From: Teredinibacter franksiae
GTDB lineage: Bacteria > Pseudomonadota > Gammaproteobacteria > Pseudomonadales > Cellvibrionaceae
Direction of reading: 5' to 3'
DNA: 64,000 bases
Assembly: GCF_014218805.1 (NCBI RefSeq)
Contig: NZ_JACJUV010000001.1
Span: forward strand, 3,732,501-3,796,500
Both the position numbers and the translations under genes were made by a program. The notes below the pieces were generated by a model, which did no database searches, had not been told where the DNA came from, and was given only the letters and a program-made list of their open reading frames with translations. Shown here piece by piece: positions 1 to 10,064 of this stretch (position 1 is its first letter; each line of letters begins with the position of its first letter).

Positions 1-2
1 TG

Positions 3-1346
3 CTCTACGCCCTAAAGGCGGGAACCTTGATTGTTACCCCGGGTGACCGTATCGATATTTTACTCGCGGCCTCCCAAGCCGTGCTTAACGGCGTGCCGCT
101 TGCGGGCATTCTTTTTACCGGCGAAATGGTACCCGACGAGAAGGTTTTACAGCTTTGCCGTGGAGCCTTTAATACCGGGTTACCTGTGCTTGTTACGCGT
201 TATGACTCACTCGAAACCGTTCAGTTGCTGGATGGCATGAATAACGAAGTGCCAGCCGATGACGTACCCCGCATGCTGGAGGTAATGGATGAGGTCGCTC
301 GCTCCATTGATATTAAATGGTTGGCGGAGCGTGCCGCGCTGCCTCAGGATTCACGCATGTCACCCCCGGCTTTCCGCCATCATCTAATGACTTTGGCGCA
401 GAGTGCAGCAAAGAAAATTGTGCTGCCCGAGGGCAACGAACCGCGTACTATTCAGGCCGCTATTGAATGTACTCGACGTAAAATTGCGCAGTGTTTATTG
501 CTGGGTGATCGCGAAGAAATTACTCTGGTTGCAGAGGCCAATGGTCTGGTGCTGCCAGACGACATTGAAATTCTTGACCCTGCGACCATTCGCCCGCGCT
601 ATATTCAGCCAATGATGGAGTTGCGTAAACACAAAGATGTGAGTGCGCCCCAGGCCGAAGCCTTGCTGGAAGACAAAGTGGTACTTGGCACCATGATGTT
701 GGCTCAAGACGAAGTGGATGGTTTGGTGAGTGGCGCAGTGCACACCACCGCCAACACCATTCGCCCAGCCTTGCAGCTCATCAAAACACGCGACGACACC
801 CGTCTGGTATCCTCCATTTTCTTCATGTTGATGCCGGATCAAGTGCTGGTATACGGCGATTGTGCGGTTAACCCCAACCCCAATGCGGAGGATTTGGCTG
901 ATATTGCTATCAGTTCGGCCGATTCGGCTAAGGCCTTTGGAATTGAGCCGCGAGTAGCGATGATCAGTTACTCCACGGGGGTTTCCGGGGTGGGTAGCGA
1001 CGTGGATAAGGTGCGCGAAGCAACAGAAATTGCGCGCAAATTGCGTCCAGATCTGGTCATTGACGGCCCACTGCAATATGATGCAGCCGCAATTGCCAGC
1101 GTGGCGGCGTCAAAAGCGCCCGATAGTCCAGTGGCAGGTAAAGCAACTGTATTTGTCTTCCCGGATTTAAACACGGGGAACACTACCTACAAGGCGGTGC
1201 AGCGAAGCGCCAATGTTGTCAGCGTTGGCCCGGTTCTACAGGGATTGAAGAAGCCGGTGAATGATTTGAGTCGCGGTGCTCTGGTGGAAGATATTGTCTA
1301 CACCATCGCCCTCACAGCAATACAGGCAGAACAAAATAATAATTAG
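3..1346 (+). CDS. pta: Phosphate acetyltransferase, C-terminal part (5' end outside window)
   Basis: Interconverts acetyl-CoA and acetyl phosphate in the cytoplasmic acetate pathway. The frame is open to the left edge ([16 protein letters not shown]), so the gene starts upstream and only about 447 of the roughly 700 residues usual for long Pta proteins are present. The visible part holds the end of the DRTT regulatory domain (to about residue 120 of the visible protein) and the whole catalytic PTA_PTB domain, with the family stretches [45 protein letters not shown] and [17 protein letters not shown]. The TTG at 27 is not a believable start because the reading frame and homology continue through it. 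The next gene, gltB, is on the same strand but separated by 163 bp with two hairpins, so it probably belongs to another unit. Confidence 0.95.
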   Translation, partial: LYALKAGTLIVTPGDRIDILLAASQAVLNGVPLAGILFTGEMVPDEKVLQLCRGAFNTGLPVLVTRYDSLETVQLLDGMNNEVPADDVPRMLEVMDEVARSIDIKWLAERAALPQDSRMSPPAFRHHLMTLAQSAAKKIVLPEGNEPRTIQAAIECTRRKIAQCLLLGDREEITLVAEANGLVLPDDIEILDPATIRPRYIQPMMELRKHKDVSAPQAEALLEDKVVLGTMMLAQDEVDGLVSGAVHTTANTIRPALQLIKTRDDTRLVSSIFFMLMPDQVLVYGDCAVNPNPNAEDLADIAISSADSAKAFGIEPRVAMISYSTGVSGVGSDVDKVREATEIARKLRPDLVIDGPLQYDAAAIASVAASKAPDSPVAGKATVFVFPDLNTGNTTYKAVQRSANVVSVGPVLQGLKKPVNDLSRGALVEDIVYTIALTAIQAEQNNN

Positions 1347-1379
1347 CCCATAGAAACGTTGCGCTGTTGGAGGGAAGTG

Positions 1380-1414
1380 CAGGTATAGCCCATAGCATAA
1401 GGGCTAAACACCTG
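1380..1414. other. Hairpin downstream of pta
   Basis: Two nested arms pair: CAGGT (1380-1384) with ACCTG (1410-1414), and TAGCCC (1386-1391) with GGGCTA (1401-1406). The loop is about 9 bases. No T-tract follows on the plus strand, so this is not a textbook intrinsic terminator. It may protect the pta transcript end or belong to the gltB leader. Confidence 0.5.
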
Positions 1415-1445
1415 TGCCAACCCGCCGCATTACATGATTGAAATC

Positions 1446-1494
1446 TTCTCAGGAACCGCGAGGGGTCATCCCGCGCGGTTTGTTTGTCTGAGAA
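1446..1494 (+). promoter_or_regulatory. Strong double-stem hairpin in the gltB leader
   Basis: Nested arms directly before gltB: TTCTCAG (1446-1452) pairs with CTGAGAA (1488-1494), AACCGCG (1454-1460) with CGCGGTT (1474-1480), and GGG with CCC around a TCAT loop (1463-1472). The structure ends about 15 bases before the gltB ATG, where it could hide or expose the ribosome-binding region or act as an attenuator. Its function is inferred from position and pairing only; it matches no riboswitch class I recognise. Confidence 0.5.
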
Positions 1495-1509
1495 ATATGA
1501 AATACGAGA

Positions 1510-4500
1510 ATGTTTATGAGAGAAAAAGAGCAGTCGCAAGGACTCTACCATCCTGATTTTGAGCACGATGCCTGCGGTATCGGCTTTGTGGCTAACCTGA
1601 AAAGCCGTGGGTCTCACGAGATTGTGCGCAATGCGCTCACCATGCTTACCTGCATGGAGCACCGCGGTGGTACCGGTTACGACGTAAATAGCGGCGATGG
1701 CGCCGGTATTCTTATTCAGATCCCTCACGATTTCTTGGCCGAAGAAACGGTCAAGCTGGGCTTTGAGTTGCCCGCTGTGGGTGATTACGGCGTGGGTATG
1801 GTTTTTTTCCCGCAGAGCGACGATCACGCAAACCAGTGTCGCAGTGTTTTCGAGTCTATTATGGCCAAGATGGGCCTTAGCTCACTGGGCTATCGCAGTG
1901 TGCCGGGCGATAATTCCAGCCTAGGCTACGCGGCACGCGAAACCGAGCCAAAAATTGAGCAGGTGTTTATCGCCAAGCCTGAAGGCTTGAGCCAGCAGGA
2001 CTTCCAGCGCAAATTGTTTGTACTGCGTAAGGCCAGTGGCCATCAAATTAATGCTAAGGTAGGGTGCCAGAAGGACGAATTTTACGTTGCCTCGCTGTCT
2101 AACCGCACCATTGTCTACAAGGGCCAGTTCACCACAGCGCAGGTGAGCGAATACTATGTTGAGCTGAGTGATGAGCGCCTGACATCGGCCATTGCCATGT
2201 TCCATAGCCGTTTCTCCACCAATACCTTCCCTGCTTGGCGTCGTGCCCAGCCGTTCCGTTTCTTGTCTCACAACGGTGAAATCAATACCGTTCGCGGCAA
2301 TATCAACTGGATGACCGCCCGTCAGGCGTTGTTCGATAGCGCCAATTTCAGCGAGGCAGAGCTAGAGTTACTGATGCCGATCTGTAACCGTGACAACTCC
2401 GATTCCGCCAACTTGGATATGGCTATCGAGCTTTTGGTACTGAGTGGTCGCCCGTTGGCTCAGGTGATGATGATGGTGGTACCGGAAGCCTGGCAGAGCC
2501 AGGACAATATGGATGCAACCAAGCGCGCGTTCTACGAGTATTACGCGAATGTTATGGAGCCTTGGGATGGGCCGGCTTCGGTGAGCTTTACCGATGGTCA
2601 GGTAGTGGGTGCCACACTAGACCGCAACGGCCTGCGTCCCTCACGCTTCCTCGTAACCGATGATGACACCGTCATTATGGGGTCCGAAACCGGCGCGCTG
2701 TGTGTAGACCCCGCCCGCGTGGTTAAGAAAGGCCGCTTGCAGCCCGGTAAAATCTTTATTGCCGACCTCAACGAAGGTCGCATCATCAGTGATGACGAAG
2801 TCAAAGCCGACATCTGTGCTCGCCAGCCTTACGGCGAGTGGCTGGCTAACAACAAGTTGGAGCTGGATGCCTTACCACTTCCTGCGGGTATTGAGTTGCC
2901 ACAAATTGAAAACCTGCGTACCCAGCAGAAGGCCTTCGGTTACACCTATGAAGATCTGAATGTGATCCTCAAGCAAATGGTAGAGACCGGTAAAGAGCCT
3001 TTGGGGGCAATGGGTGCCGACAACCCGCTGGCGGTAATGTCCGATCGCCCTCAGCACTTGTCCAGTTATTTTAAGCAGCTGTTTGCCCAGGTGACCAACC
3101 CGCCTATCGACCCCATCCGGGAAGAGATGGTGATGTCGCTGCGCACTTACGTAGGCGCTTCGAAAAACCTGCTGAGTGAAACCCCCGAACACTGTCGCAA
3201 AGTTGAAATTTTACAGCCGCTATTAAGCAACGAACAGCTAGCCAAACTAAAGCACATAGACCAGAGTCAATTGAAGGCTAAAGCCCTCGATACGCTGTTC
3301 GGTGCGGGCGGTGGTGCTGGCGAATTAGAAAAAGGGTTGGATCAACTTTGCCGCGCCGCCAAAGACGCGGTAAACGAGGGCAATTCGCTGCTTATCCTTA
3401 GCGATCGCAATGCCGACACCGATCACGCCGCCATACCCTCACTGCTGGCAACGGCTGCGGTTCACCACTCGTTAATTCGGGATGGCCTACGTGCAAAAGC
3501 TGAGATTATTGTGGAGTCGGGTGATGTAAGCGAAACTCACCACCTAGCGACGCTTATTGGTTATGGCGCTGCTGCCGTTAACCCCTATGTGGCTATCGAA
3601 ACGCTTAAAGTTATGCGCGACGAAGGTGTGCTTGACAGCAACTTGGCCGATACCGACCTGCTGAAGAAATACACCAAAGCCGTGGGCAGTGGTCTGCTAA
3701 AAATCTTTTCGAAAATGGGTATCTCTACGCTGCAGAGCTACCAAGGCGCACAAATTTTTGAGGCGCTGGGCATTAACAGTGCGGTTGTGGAAAAGTACTT
3801 CACTGCAACCATAAGCCGTATTGAAGGCATTGGCCTAGATGAAATTGCCCGCGAAGCGTTGGCCAAGCACCGCGAAGGTTACCCAGCCGCGAACCGTATT
3901 CATGTTGACAATATACTGCACAGCGGCGGTGAATATGCCTGGCGTCACGATGGTGAGCGTCACCTGTTCAACCCAACCACTATACGCATGCTGCAGCATT
4001 CTACGGCGGCCAACGATTATGGCCAGTTTAAGGAATACGCCCAGCAGGTCGACGACCAAGCGACCGCGGCCTTTACCCTGCGTGGCTTGCTGAATATTAA
4101 TGCCGATCGGCCTTCTGTTCCGTTGGAAGAAGTAGAGCCGGCAGAAGCTATCTTTAAGCGTTTCGCTACAGGAGCAATGAGTTTCGGTTCCATTTCCTGG
4201 GAAGCGCACACCACCTTGGCTAAAGCCATGAACCGCATTGGCGGTAAGAGCAACAGTGGTGAGGGTGGTGAAGACCCTATTCGCTTTAAGAGAGACGAAA
4301 ACGGCGACCTCATGCTCAGCCGTATTAAGCAGGTAGCTTCTGGCCGCTTCGGTGTTACCAGTCACTACCTTGCTAATTGTGACGAAATCCAAATTAAAAT
4401 GGCTCAGGGTGCCAAGCCCGGTGAGGGCGGTCAGCTACCCGGCCATAAAGTGGATGCATGGATTGGCCGCACCCGAGGCTCAACCCCTGGTGTTGGACTG

Positions 4501-6111
4501 ATATCGCCACCACCGCACCACGATATTTACTCTATTGAAGACCTGGCGCAGCTCATTTACGACCTGAAAAACGCCAATCGCGAAGCGCGCATAAACGTCA
4601 AATTGGTTTCTGAAGCCGGTGTGGGCACTATTGCGGCTGGTGTGTGTAAAGGATATGCCGATGTTGTGCTTATCGCTGGCTACGACGGCGGTACCGGTGC
4701 GTCGCCGCTTAGCTCCATCAAACATGCGGGTTTGCCCTGGGAGTTAGGCTTGGCTGAAACTCACCAAACATTGGTCGCTAACCGTTTGCGCAGCCGTATT
4801 ACCGTACAAACCGACGGCCAGTTGAAAACACCACGCGACCTTGCCATTGCCACCCTGCTGGGTGCCGAAGAGTGGGGTATTGCCACCGCTGCACTGGTAG
4901 TGGAAGGCTGTACCATGATGCGCAAGTGTCACCTCAATACTTGCCCGGTCGGTATTGCCACGCAGAATAAAGAATTGCGAGAGCGCTATGCCGGTAAGGT
5001 AGAAAATGTGGTGAATTTCTTCACCATGATGACCCAAGGCTTGCGTGAAATTATGGCCGAGTTAGGCTTCCGCACCATTAATGAAATGGTGGGGCAGGCA
5101 CAGTGCTTGAAAATGCGGGAAGGCTTAGATCATTGGAAGTTAGCTCATTTGGACTTGTCGCCCGTTTTGAAAAAGCAGGACGCCGCTGAAGGCGACACCC
5201 TGTATCGCAGCGTGGAACAAAAGCACCTGATTCACGACATTGTTGACCGAGCACTCATTAAAGAAGCCCACGCGGCTCTTGAGAAGGGTACAAAGGTTAG
5301 CCTGCATAAAGACATCGTAAACACCGATCGTACCGTAGGGACCATGATCTCTAATGAGATCAGCAAGCGCTACGGCGCCGAAGGCTTGCCTGCAGGCACT
5401 ATTAACGTGAAATTCGACGGTTCTGCTGGTCAGAGTTTTGGTGCTTTCGCGGCTCGGGGTATTCGCTTTGAGTTAGAGGGTGATGCCAACGATTACTTCG
5501 GTAAAGGTCTCTCCGGTGCCGACATGGTGGTATACCCTCCCAAAGTGTCACCTTTCGAGCCGCGCGATAATATTTTGATTGGCAACGTTGCCTTCTTCGG
5601 GGGCACCGCCGGTAAAGCTTTTATTCGCGGAATTGCCGGTGAGCGTTTCTGCGTGCGTAACTCGGGTGTTACGGCGGTTGTTGAAGGTGTGGGCGACCAC
5701 GGCTGTGAATACATGACCGGCGGCAAAGCCATTATTCTAGGTGAGACCGGGCGGAACTTTGCCGCAGGTATGAGCGGTGGTTACGCTTGGGTGCTAGACA
5801 CAAAAGGCGACTTCGCCAATAAGTGCAACATGGAAATGGTGCAGCTTGAAAAAGCAGAAGACGAAGCCGACATTGCCGAACTAAAAGCTTTAATTACAGA
5901 ACACCAGCAACAAACGGGTTCCGACGTGGCGGCCGATATTTTGGCCGACTGGGAAGCCAGCCTGGCGAAGTTCGTTAAGGTAATGCCTGTGGACTACAAG
6001 CAAATGCAAAGTTACATGAAAGAGGCGCGCAACAGCGGCCAGTACGATAACGAACAGAAAGTTGCCGAAGCTGCATTTGATATGCACTTGGCTAAACTGG
6101 CTGCGACGTAA
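1510..6111 (+). CDS. gltB: Glutamate synthase (NADPH) large subunit
   Basis: Large subunit of GOGAT, which transfers the glutamine amide to 2-oxoglutarate to give two glutamates in central nitrogen assimilation. At 1,533 residues it has the usual length. The N-terminal class II amidotransferase begins at Cys22 (HDACGIGF), so a short propeptide is expected to be removed to expose the nucleophile. The central and FMN-binding synthase domains follow, with Cys1134, Cys1140 and Cys1145 ([15 protein letters not shown]) as ligands of the 3Fe-4S cluster. The C-terminal GXGXG beta-helix domain includes [14 protein letters not shown] 1510 or ATG 1516 could be the start; both lie before the conserved Cys and neither has a strong Shine-Dalgarno. 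gltD follows after 13 bp, so the two are co-transcribed. Confidence 0.97.
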   Translation: MFMREKEQSQGLYHPDFEHDACGIGFVANLKSRGSHEIVRNALTMLTCMEHRGGTGYDVNSGDGAGILIQIPHDFLAEETVKLGFELPAVGDYGVGMVFFPQSDDHANQCRSVFESIMAKMGLSSLGYRSVPGDNSSLGYAARETEPKIEQVFIAKPEGLSQQDFQRKLFVLRKASGHQINAKVGCQKDEFYVASLSNRTIVYKGQFTTAQVSEYYVELSDERLTSAIAMFHSRFSTNTFPAWRRAQPFRFLSHNGEINTVRGNINWMTARQALFDSANFSEAELELLMPICNRDNSDSANLDMAIELLVLSGRPLAQVMMMVVPEAWQSQDNMDATKRAFYEYYANVMEPWDGPASVSFTDGQVVGATLDRNGLRPSRFLVTDDDTVIMGSETGALCVDPARVVKKGRLQPGKIFIADLNEGRIISDDEVKADICARQPYGEWLANNKLELDALPLPAGIELPQIENLRTQQKAFGYTYEDLNVILKQMVETGKEPLGAMGADNPLAVMSDRPQHLSSYFKQLFAQVTNPPIDPIREEMVMSLRTYVGASKNLLSETPEHCRKVEILQPLLSNEQLAKLKHIDQSQLKAKALDTLFGAGGGAGELEKGLDQLCRAAKDAVNEGNSLLILSDRNADTDHAAIPSLLATAAVHHSLIRDGLRAKAEIIVESGDVSETHHLATLIGYGAAAVNPYVAIETLKVMRDEGVLDSNLADTDLLKKYTKAVGSGLLKIFSKMGISTLQSYQGAQIFEALGINSAVVEKYFTATISRIEGIGLDEIAREALAKHREGYPAANRIHVDNILHSGGEYAWRHDGERHLFNPTTIRMLQHSTAANDYGQFKEYAQQVDDQATAAFTLRGLLNINADRPSVPLEEVEPAEAIFKRFATGAMSFGSISWEAHTTLAKAMNRIGGKSNSGEGGEDPIRFKRDENGDLMLSRIKQVASGRFGVTSHYLANCDEIQIKMAQGAKPGEGGQLPGHKVDAWIGRTRGSTPGVGLISPPPHHDIYSIEDLAQLIYDLKNANREARINVKLVSEAGVGTIAAGVCKGYADVVLIAGYDGGTGASPLSSIKHAGLPWELGLAETHQTLVANRLRSRITVQTDGQLKTPRDLAIATLLGAEEWGIATAALVVEGCTMMRKCHLNTCPVGIATQNKELRERYAGKVENVVNFFTMMTQGLREIMAELGFRTINEMVGQAQCLKMREGLDHWKLAHLDLSPVLKKQDAAEGDTLYRSVEQKHLIHDIVDRALIKEAHAALEKGTKVSLHKDIVNTDRTVGTMISNEISKRYGAEGLPAGTINVKFDGSAGQSFGAFAARGIRFELEGDANDYFGKGLSGADMVVYPPKVSPFEPRDNILIGNVAFFGGTAGKAFIRGIAGERFCVRNSGVTAVVEGVGDHGCEYMTGGKAIILGETGRNFAAGMSGGYAWVLDTKGDFANKCNMEMVQLEKAEDEADIAELKALITEHQQQTGSDVAADILADWEASLAKFVKVMPVDYKQMQSYMKEARNSGQYDNEQKVAEAAFDMHLAKLAAT

Positions 6112-6124
6112 GGGGGCGAGAATT

Positions 6125-7612
6125 ATGGGAAATCCAACAGGTTTTTTAAAAGTTGATCGCGCTCTGCCAGCCGACAGGGATCCACAAAAGCGTTTAGTGG
6201 ACTGGCAAGAAGTGCACGAACACATGCCAGAAGCTGGCATTCAAGAGCAGGCATCGCGATGCATGGATTGCGGCGTGCCCTTTTGTCAAAGCGGCATTAG
6301 TGAGTTCGCCCCGCGCGTTGCCGGTTGCCCGGTAAACAATTTAATTCCAGAATGGAATGACCTGATTTATCACGGTCGCTGGAAGGAAGCGATTGAGCGT
6401 TTACATCACACCAACAACTTTCCAGAATTTACCGGCCGTGTTTGTCCGGCTCCTTGTGAAGGTTCGTGTGTGCTAGGCATTAATGCACCTGCGGTAACGA
6501 TTAAACTTCACGAATACGCCATTATTGAGCGGGCCTTTGAAGAGGGTTGGGTACAGCCCGAACCACCTGCAAGCCGTTCCGGTAAAACCATAGCCGTTGT
6601 AGGTTCTGGACCATCGGGTTTGGCGGCGGCAGCGCAACTGAATAAAGCGGGCCATTTGGTGACGGTTTACGAACGTGCCGACCGTATTGGTGGTTTGTTG
6701 ATGTATGGCATTCCCAATATGAAGTTGGAAAAACATTATGTGGATCGTCGTATCAACATAATGAAAGAAGAAGGCATAGTCTTCGTTACCAATACTGAAA
6801 TAGGCAAAGACATTTCAGCAAAACAATTGCACAAAGATTTTGATGCGGTGGTTATTGCAACAGGCGCGACTAAGCCCCGCGACTTGCCTGTTCCCGGTCG
6901 AGAATTAAACGGCGTTCATTTCGCCATGGAATTCCTCGGTAAAAACACCAAGAGCTTGCTTGATAGTAATTTAGAAGACGGCAACTACATTTCTGCTAAA
7001 GGCAAAAATGTAGTGATTATCGGTGGCGGTGACACCGGCACCGACTGTGTGGCCACCTCTCTACGCCACGGGTGTGAGCACGTTTCTCAGTTGGAAATTA
7101 TGCCACGCCCCTTCGAAGAGCGTGCCCCCAACAACCCTTGGCCAGAATGGCCAAAAACTCTGTTGGTGGATTACGGGCAAAGTGAAGCGATTGCCTTACA
7201 GGGCGACGACCCACGCCACTATCAGGTCATGACCAAAAAGATTGAAGACGATGGCAAAGGCAATGTAAAAGCCGTCCACACGGTTCAAATCGAATGGCGG
7301 CAAGACGAGCAGGGCCGTATGGTTCCGCAAGAATTGGTGGGCACTGAAAAAGTAATGGCTGCCGATTTGGTGTTGCTGGCTATGGGTTTTCTAGGCCCAG
7401 AAGAAAAAATTCTACAAGACTTAGGCGTAGAGCAAGATCAGCGCAGCAACGCCAAAGCCGACTACGATAAGTTTGCGACTAGCGTTAAAGGTATATACGC
7501 CTGTGGTGATGCACGTAGAGGGCAGAGTTTAATTGTGTGGGCTATTGATGAAGGCCGACGTGCCGCGCGAGAAGTTGATGCGTTTTTGATGGGTGAGAGT
7601 TTTTTACCTTAA
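6125..7612 (+). CDS. gltD: Glutamate synthase small subunit
   Basis: NADPH-dependent small subunit of GOGAT (495 residues) that passes electrons through FAD and Fe-S clusters to GltB. The N-terminal region has the clustered cysteines of the family (CMDCGVPFC, then CPVNN and CPAPCEGSC). It is followed by an FAD-binding [13 protein letters not shown] motif near residue 160, an NADPH-binding GGGDTGTD motif and a C-terminal [12 protein letters not shown] flavin motif. The frame opens earlier (6062, inside gltB), but ATG 6125 is chosen because GGGGGCGAG lies just before it and the protein then starts with the conserved MGNPTGFLK. It is 13 bp downstream of gltB and ends before a strong terminator, defining a gltBD operon. 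Confidence 0.96.
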   Translation: MGNPTGFLKVDRALPADRDPQKRLVDWQEVHEHMPEAGIQEQASRCMDCGVPFCQSGISEFAPRVAGCPVNNLIPEWNDLIYHGRWKEAIERLHHTNNFPEFTGRVCPAPCEGSCVLGINAPAVTIKLHEYAIIERAFEEGWVQPEPPASRSGKTIAVVGSGPSGLAAAAQLNKAGHLVTVYERADRIGGLLMYGIPNMKLEKHYVDRRINIMKEEGIVFVTNTEIGKDISAKQLHKDFDAVVIATGATKPRDLPVPGRELNGVHFAMEFLGKNTKSLLDSNLEDGNYISAKGKNVVIIGGGDTGTDCVATSLRHGCEHVSQLEIMPRPFEERAPNNPWPEWPKTLLVDYGQSEAIALQGDDPRHYQVMTKKIEDDGKGNVKAVHTVQIEWRQDEQGRMVPQELVGTEKVMAADLVLLAMGFLGPEEKILQDLGVEQDQRSNAKADYDKFATSVKGIYACGDARRGQSLIVWAIDEGRRAAREVDAFLMGESFLP

Positions 7613-7663
7613 TACGCGCAGCCAAAGAGGGGTGTGATTTGCCCTAGAAAATTGACTGATACA

Positions 7664-7691
7664 AAACCGGCGCTCTAGTGCCGGTTTTTTT
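7664..7691 (+). terminator. Intrinsic terminator of gltBD
   Basis: AAACCGGC (7664-7671) pairs with GCCGGTTT (7680-7687) around an 8-base loop, and a run of T follows to 7691. It lies about 50 bp after the gltD stop. Confidence 0.9.
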
Positions 7692-7787
7692 ATGCCTATG
7701 AGTAAAGGCTACCAGCATAGTAATTGAAAGCGGCTCAAAGGGTTTGTGGCTATTAGTTGTAACAGGGTGGAATGACCGGTTACGTTG

Positions 7788-7795
7788 AAAGAGCC
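7788..7795. repeat. Left copy of 8-bp target-site duplication
   Basis: AAAGAGCC directly abuts the left IS66 end; the identical partner is at 10057-10064. Confidence 0.9.
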
Positions 7796-7818
7796 GTAAG
7801 CGCCAAACCAACCACACC

Positions 7819-9315
7819 CTAACCAAGCTGGACATTCCAAGGCAACAATCCCTCAATCTGCTCAACATTTTGCGCATTGGGTAGTTCTTCAAAAATATGT
7901 TGCAAATAGTCGTACGTATTCAGGTCGTTAGCCTTGGCTGTTTCTATCAGACTGTAAAGATTTGCGCTAGCTTTAGCGCCCGCCTGACTCTTACTGAACA
8001 TCCAGTTTTTGCGACCAATAGCAAAGGGGCGTATTGCACGTTCGGCAGCATTATTATCGATGGGATAGCACCCATCTTCCAGGTAGGCGATTAATCGATC
8101 CCACTGGTTGTTCAGGTACACCAATGCTATACCGAGTTTTGTTTTCGGTGCCACCGACTGTAAGCTTTTATCCAACCATTCTTTGATTTTGTCGAGGATG
8201 GGTTTTGCCTGCTCTTGGCGAACTTGGTAGCGTTTATCCGGTGGTTCGTCCTTTATTTTCTTTTCAATCGCGTACAGCTTGTGGATATAGGCTAAGGCTT
8301 GATCAGCTTTGCCTGTTTTACCCTTTTTCTGTAAATTTTGAGCCTCTTTGAACTTTCTTCTGGCATGAGCCCAGCAACCTAAGCGGGTAATACCGTACTC
8401 ATCACAGGCTTTTTGGTACCACTCGTAGCCGTCGACCATAATGGAGGTATTTTCGGCGCTAAGTAGCTCGATGGGTACCCGTTGCCCTCGGTTATCCGCA
8501 TAGTGGAATACGTAAACCGACTGTGGACCTGTGCTGGTCATTACCCACATGTAGCTTTTGCTTTGTGCGGTCTTTCCCGGCTCTTCCAATACCTGTAGTG
8601 TGGTTTCATCCATGTGGATGTACGGTGGCTTGTGGAGGTAATCAATTAACAGGTTGATAAGGGGCTGTGTCAGCTCACCACACTTCACCATCCAGTTCGC
8701 CATATTAGTTCTGTCCAGCTCTATGCCGATTCGTTTGAATATCTCGCTTTGACGGTATAAAGGTAAAGCATCCGCATATTTTTGCACCGCGATGTAAGCG
8801 AGTAGACTGGGGCTGGCGATACTTTTTTCGATAGGCTGTTTGGGCTTGCCTGCCGTTACAATGTGATTGTCACAGCAGGGACAGGCATATTTTAGTCGCT
8901 TGTGGCGAACCACTTTGATTTTAGCGGGGATGATTTCCAGTTGTTCATGGTCTTCGCTGCCAATGATATTAAGAGTGCTGCCATCGTGAGGGCAGACTTT
9001 TTCCGTTTCGGTGATGTCGTGAATGATGTCTTCACGGGGAAGGTTGTCGGGTATAGTAACGCGAGGCTTACGCTTGCGAGTATAACTTTTTACAGTGGTG
9101 CTATCGCTTTCGGCGGCCTCAACTTCAACTACACATGCTTCGGCTTCGTTAAATAAGCCTAGCTGATCAGCCGATATTTTTTCACTAGAAGATCCAAAGC
9201 GTTTGCTCAGCAGGTGTTTAAGCTGTTCGTTTAATACGGCGATTTGCGTATCGCGCGCGGCAATCTTTTCGCGCAATAAATCATTTTCTTTTTGTAAATC
9301 CGCCGCATATTTCAT
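7819..9315 (-). CDS. tnpC: IS66 transposase TnpC
   Basis: The 498-residue DDE transposase of the IS66 element. The N-terminus is a leucine-zipper-like coiled coil (about residues 5-45, KENDLLREKIAARD) followed by the IS66 HTH/SSSEK region. A zinc-binding segment with CPHDG and CPCCD comes next, at about residues 110-150. The catalytic domain shows IHMDETTLQV (first Asp), IMVDGYEWY (second Asp) and NNAAERAIRP (Glu), so the DDE triad looks complete. Its stop codon lies inside the left terminal inverted repeat, as is common in compact IS elements. It is transcribed after tnpA and tnpB, 20 bp downstream of tnpB. Confidence 0.95.
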   Translation of the reverse strand: MKYAADLQKENDLLREKIAARDTQIAVLNEQLKHLLSKRFGSSSEKISADQLGLFNEAEACVVEVEAAESDSTTVKSYTRKRKPRVTIPDNLPREDIIHDITETEKVCPHDGSTLNIIGSEDHEQLEIIPAKIKVVRHKRLKYACPCCDNHIVTAGKPKQPIEKSIASPSLLAYIAVQKYADALPLYRQSEIFKRIGIELDRTNMANWMVKCGELTQPLINLLIDYLHKPPYIHMDETTLQVLEEPGKTAQSKSYMWVMTSTGPQSVYVFHYADNRGQRVPIELLSAENTSIMVDGYEWYQKACDEYGITRLGCWAHARRKFKEAQNLQKKGKTGKADQALAYIHKLYAIEKKIKDEPPDKRYQVRQEQAKPILDKIKEWLDKSLQSVAPKTKLGIALVYLNNQWDRLIAYLEDGCYPIDNNAAERAIRPFAIGRKNWMFSKSQAGAKASANLYSLIETAKANDLNTYDYLQHIFEELPNAQNVEQIEGLLPWNVQLG

Positions 9316-9335
9316 AGCGGCTATTATACAAAATA

Positions 9336-9692
9336 TTAGGCCACCTCGGTGAATTTTAACTGCTTATGTGGTCTAAATTTAGCAAAGTCAAAACCCCGCA
9401 ATAACCAACCCCATTGCTCGTAGGTAATTGATGCGGTTGCAAGCGGGTCTTTACTCGGCCACTTAAATTTGTCCTTCTCTAGGCGTTTCTGCCACAGGGC
9501 AAAACCCGTACTGTCCCAATAGAGCACTTTGAGCTGACTGCGGTTTCTATTGCAAAACACGAACAACGCCTGGCTGTATACATCCAACTCCATCTCCTCA
9601 CTCACGATAACCGCTAGGCCATTGATCGCTTTGCGAAAGTCTACTGGGTCGCGGTGCAGGTATATGGGAATCGCATTGGACCACTGGATCAT
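9336..9692 (-). CDS. tnpB: IS66 accessory protein TnpB
   Basis: A 118-residue IS66 Orf2-like protein, recognised by the family pattern PIYLHRDPVDFRKAINGLA near the N-terminus, FVFCNRNRSQLKVLYWDSTG in the middle, and FKWPS towards the C-terminal side. It is required for IS66 transposition, although its biochemical role is unclear. The start overlaps the tnpA stop by 4 bp (ATGA, 9689-9692), indicating translational coupling. Confidence 0.95.
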   Translation of the reverse strand: MIQWSNAIPIYLHRDPVDFRKAINGLAVIVSEEMELDVYSQALFVFCNRNRSQLKVLYWDSTGFALWQKRLEKDKFKWPSKDPLATASITYEQWGWLLRGFDFAKFRPHKQLKFTEVA

Positions 9693-9976
9693 GCGAGGGA
9701 CTTAATCAATGATACAAAGGAAGGAATAGACATGGCTGGTGGGCAATGAACTTTACAGTTGCCCACTTCGAGGACAAGCCCCTGCCGCGAGTAAAGTTCA
9801 GGCTGTACAACCACATGCGCGAACGCACTGTCTTCCTGCGCTTTGAGCTTGGAAAGCTTTAAGTTGAAATATTTTGGATTGAGGTCGTGTTGCTTGCAAA
9901 ATTCGACTTGCGATAGGCCTGACCGCTCGAATTCTGCGAAAAGTTGGGGCCAGTTGTAGGTGCGGCGCTTGGACAT
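9689..9976 (-). CDS. tnpA: IS66 accessory protein TnpA
   Basis: A 95-residue first gene of the IS66 element. The N-terminal half is helix-turn-helix-like (WPQLFAEFERSGLSQVEFCKQHDLNPKYFNLKLSKLK), as in IS66 TnpA/Orf1 proteins. It is the promoter-proximal gene, starting 80 bp inside the right terminal repeat, and overlaps tnpB by 4 bp. Confidence 0.93.
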   Translation of the reverse strand: MSKRRTYNWPQLFAEFERSGLSQVEFCKQHDLNPKYFNLKLSKLKAQEDSAFAHVVVQPELYSRQGLVLEVGNCKVHCPPAMSIPSFVSLIKSLA

Positions 9977-10056
9977 GATAGCCTCCTTAGTAATGGAGAC
10001 TATAGGTTATTATGTTAATGTCGCGCCTTGTAGGGTGTGGTTGGATTGGCGCTTAC

Positions 10057-10064
10057 AAAGAGCC
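10057..10064. repeat. Right copy of 8-bp target-site duplication
   Basis: AAAGAGCC directly abuts the right IS66 end; the identical partner is at 7788-7795. Confidence 0.9.

Larger units (their letters stand above)
7796..10056 (-). mobile_element. Complete IS66-family insertion sequence (2,261 bp)
   Basis: Contains the three IS66 genes tnpA, tnpB and tnpC on the minus strand. The ends are inverted repeats starting GTAAGCGCCAA at 7796 and the complement of TTGGCGCTTAC ending at 10056. They match over about 26 bp with one mismatch (the A/T after GCGCCAA). The sequence AAAGAGCC occurs immediately outside both ends (7788-7795 and 10057-10064), the 8-bp target duplication expected for IS66. All three frames are intact, so the element is probably recent and possibly active. 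It landed about 100 bp after the gltBD terminator and interrupts no recognisable gene. Confidence 0.95.

Noticed and set aside
495..1076. 193-codon minus-strand frame inside pta
   Set aside because: Antisense to a strongly conserved coding region and without recognisable motifs; a mirror of the pta codon pattern.
3835..4392. 185-codon minus-strand frame inside gltB
   Set aside because: Shadow of conserved gltB sequence; no ribosome site.
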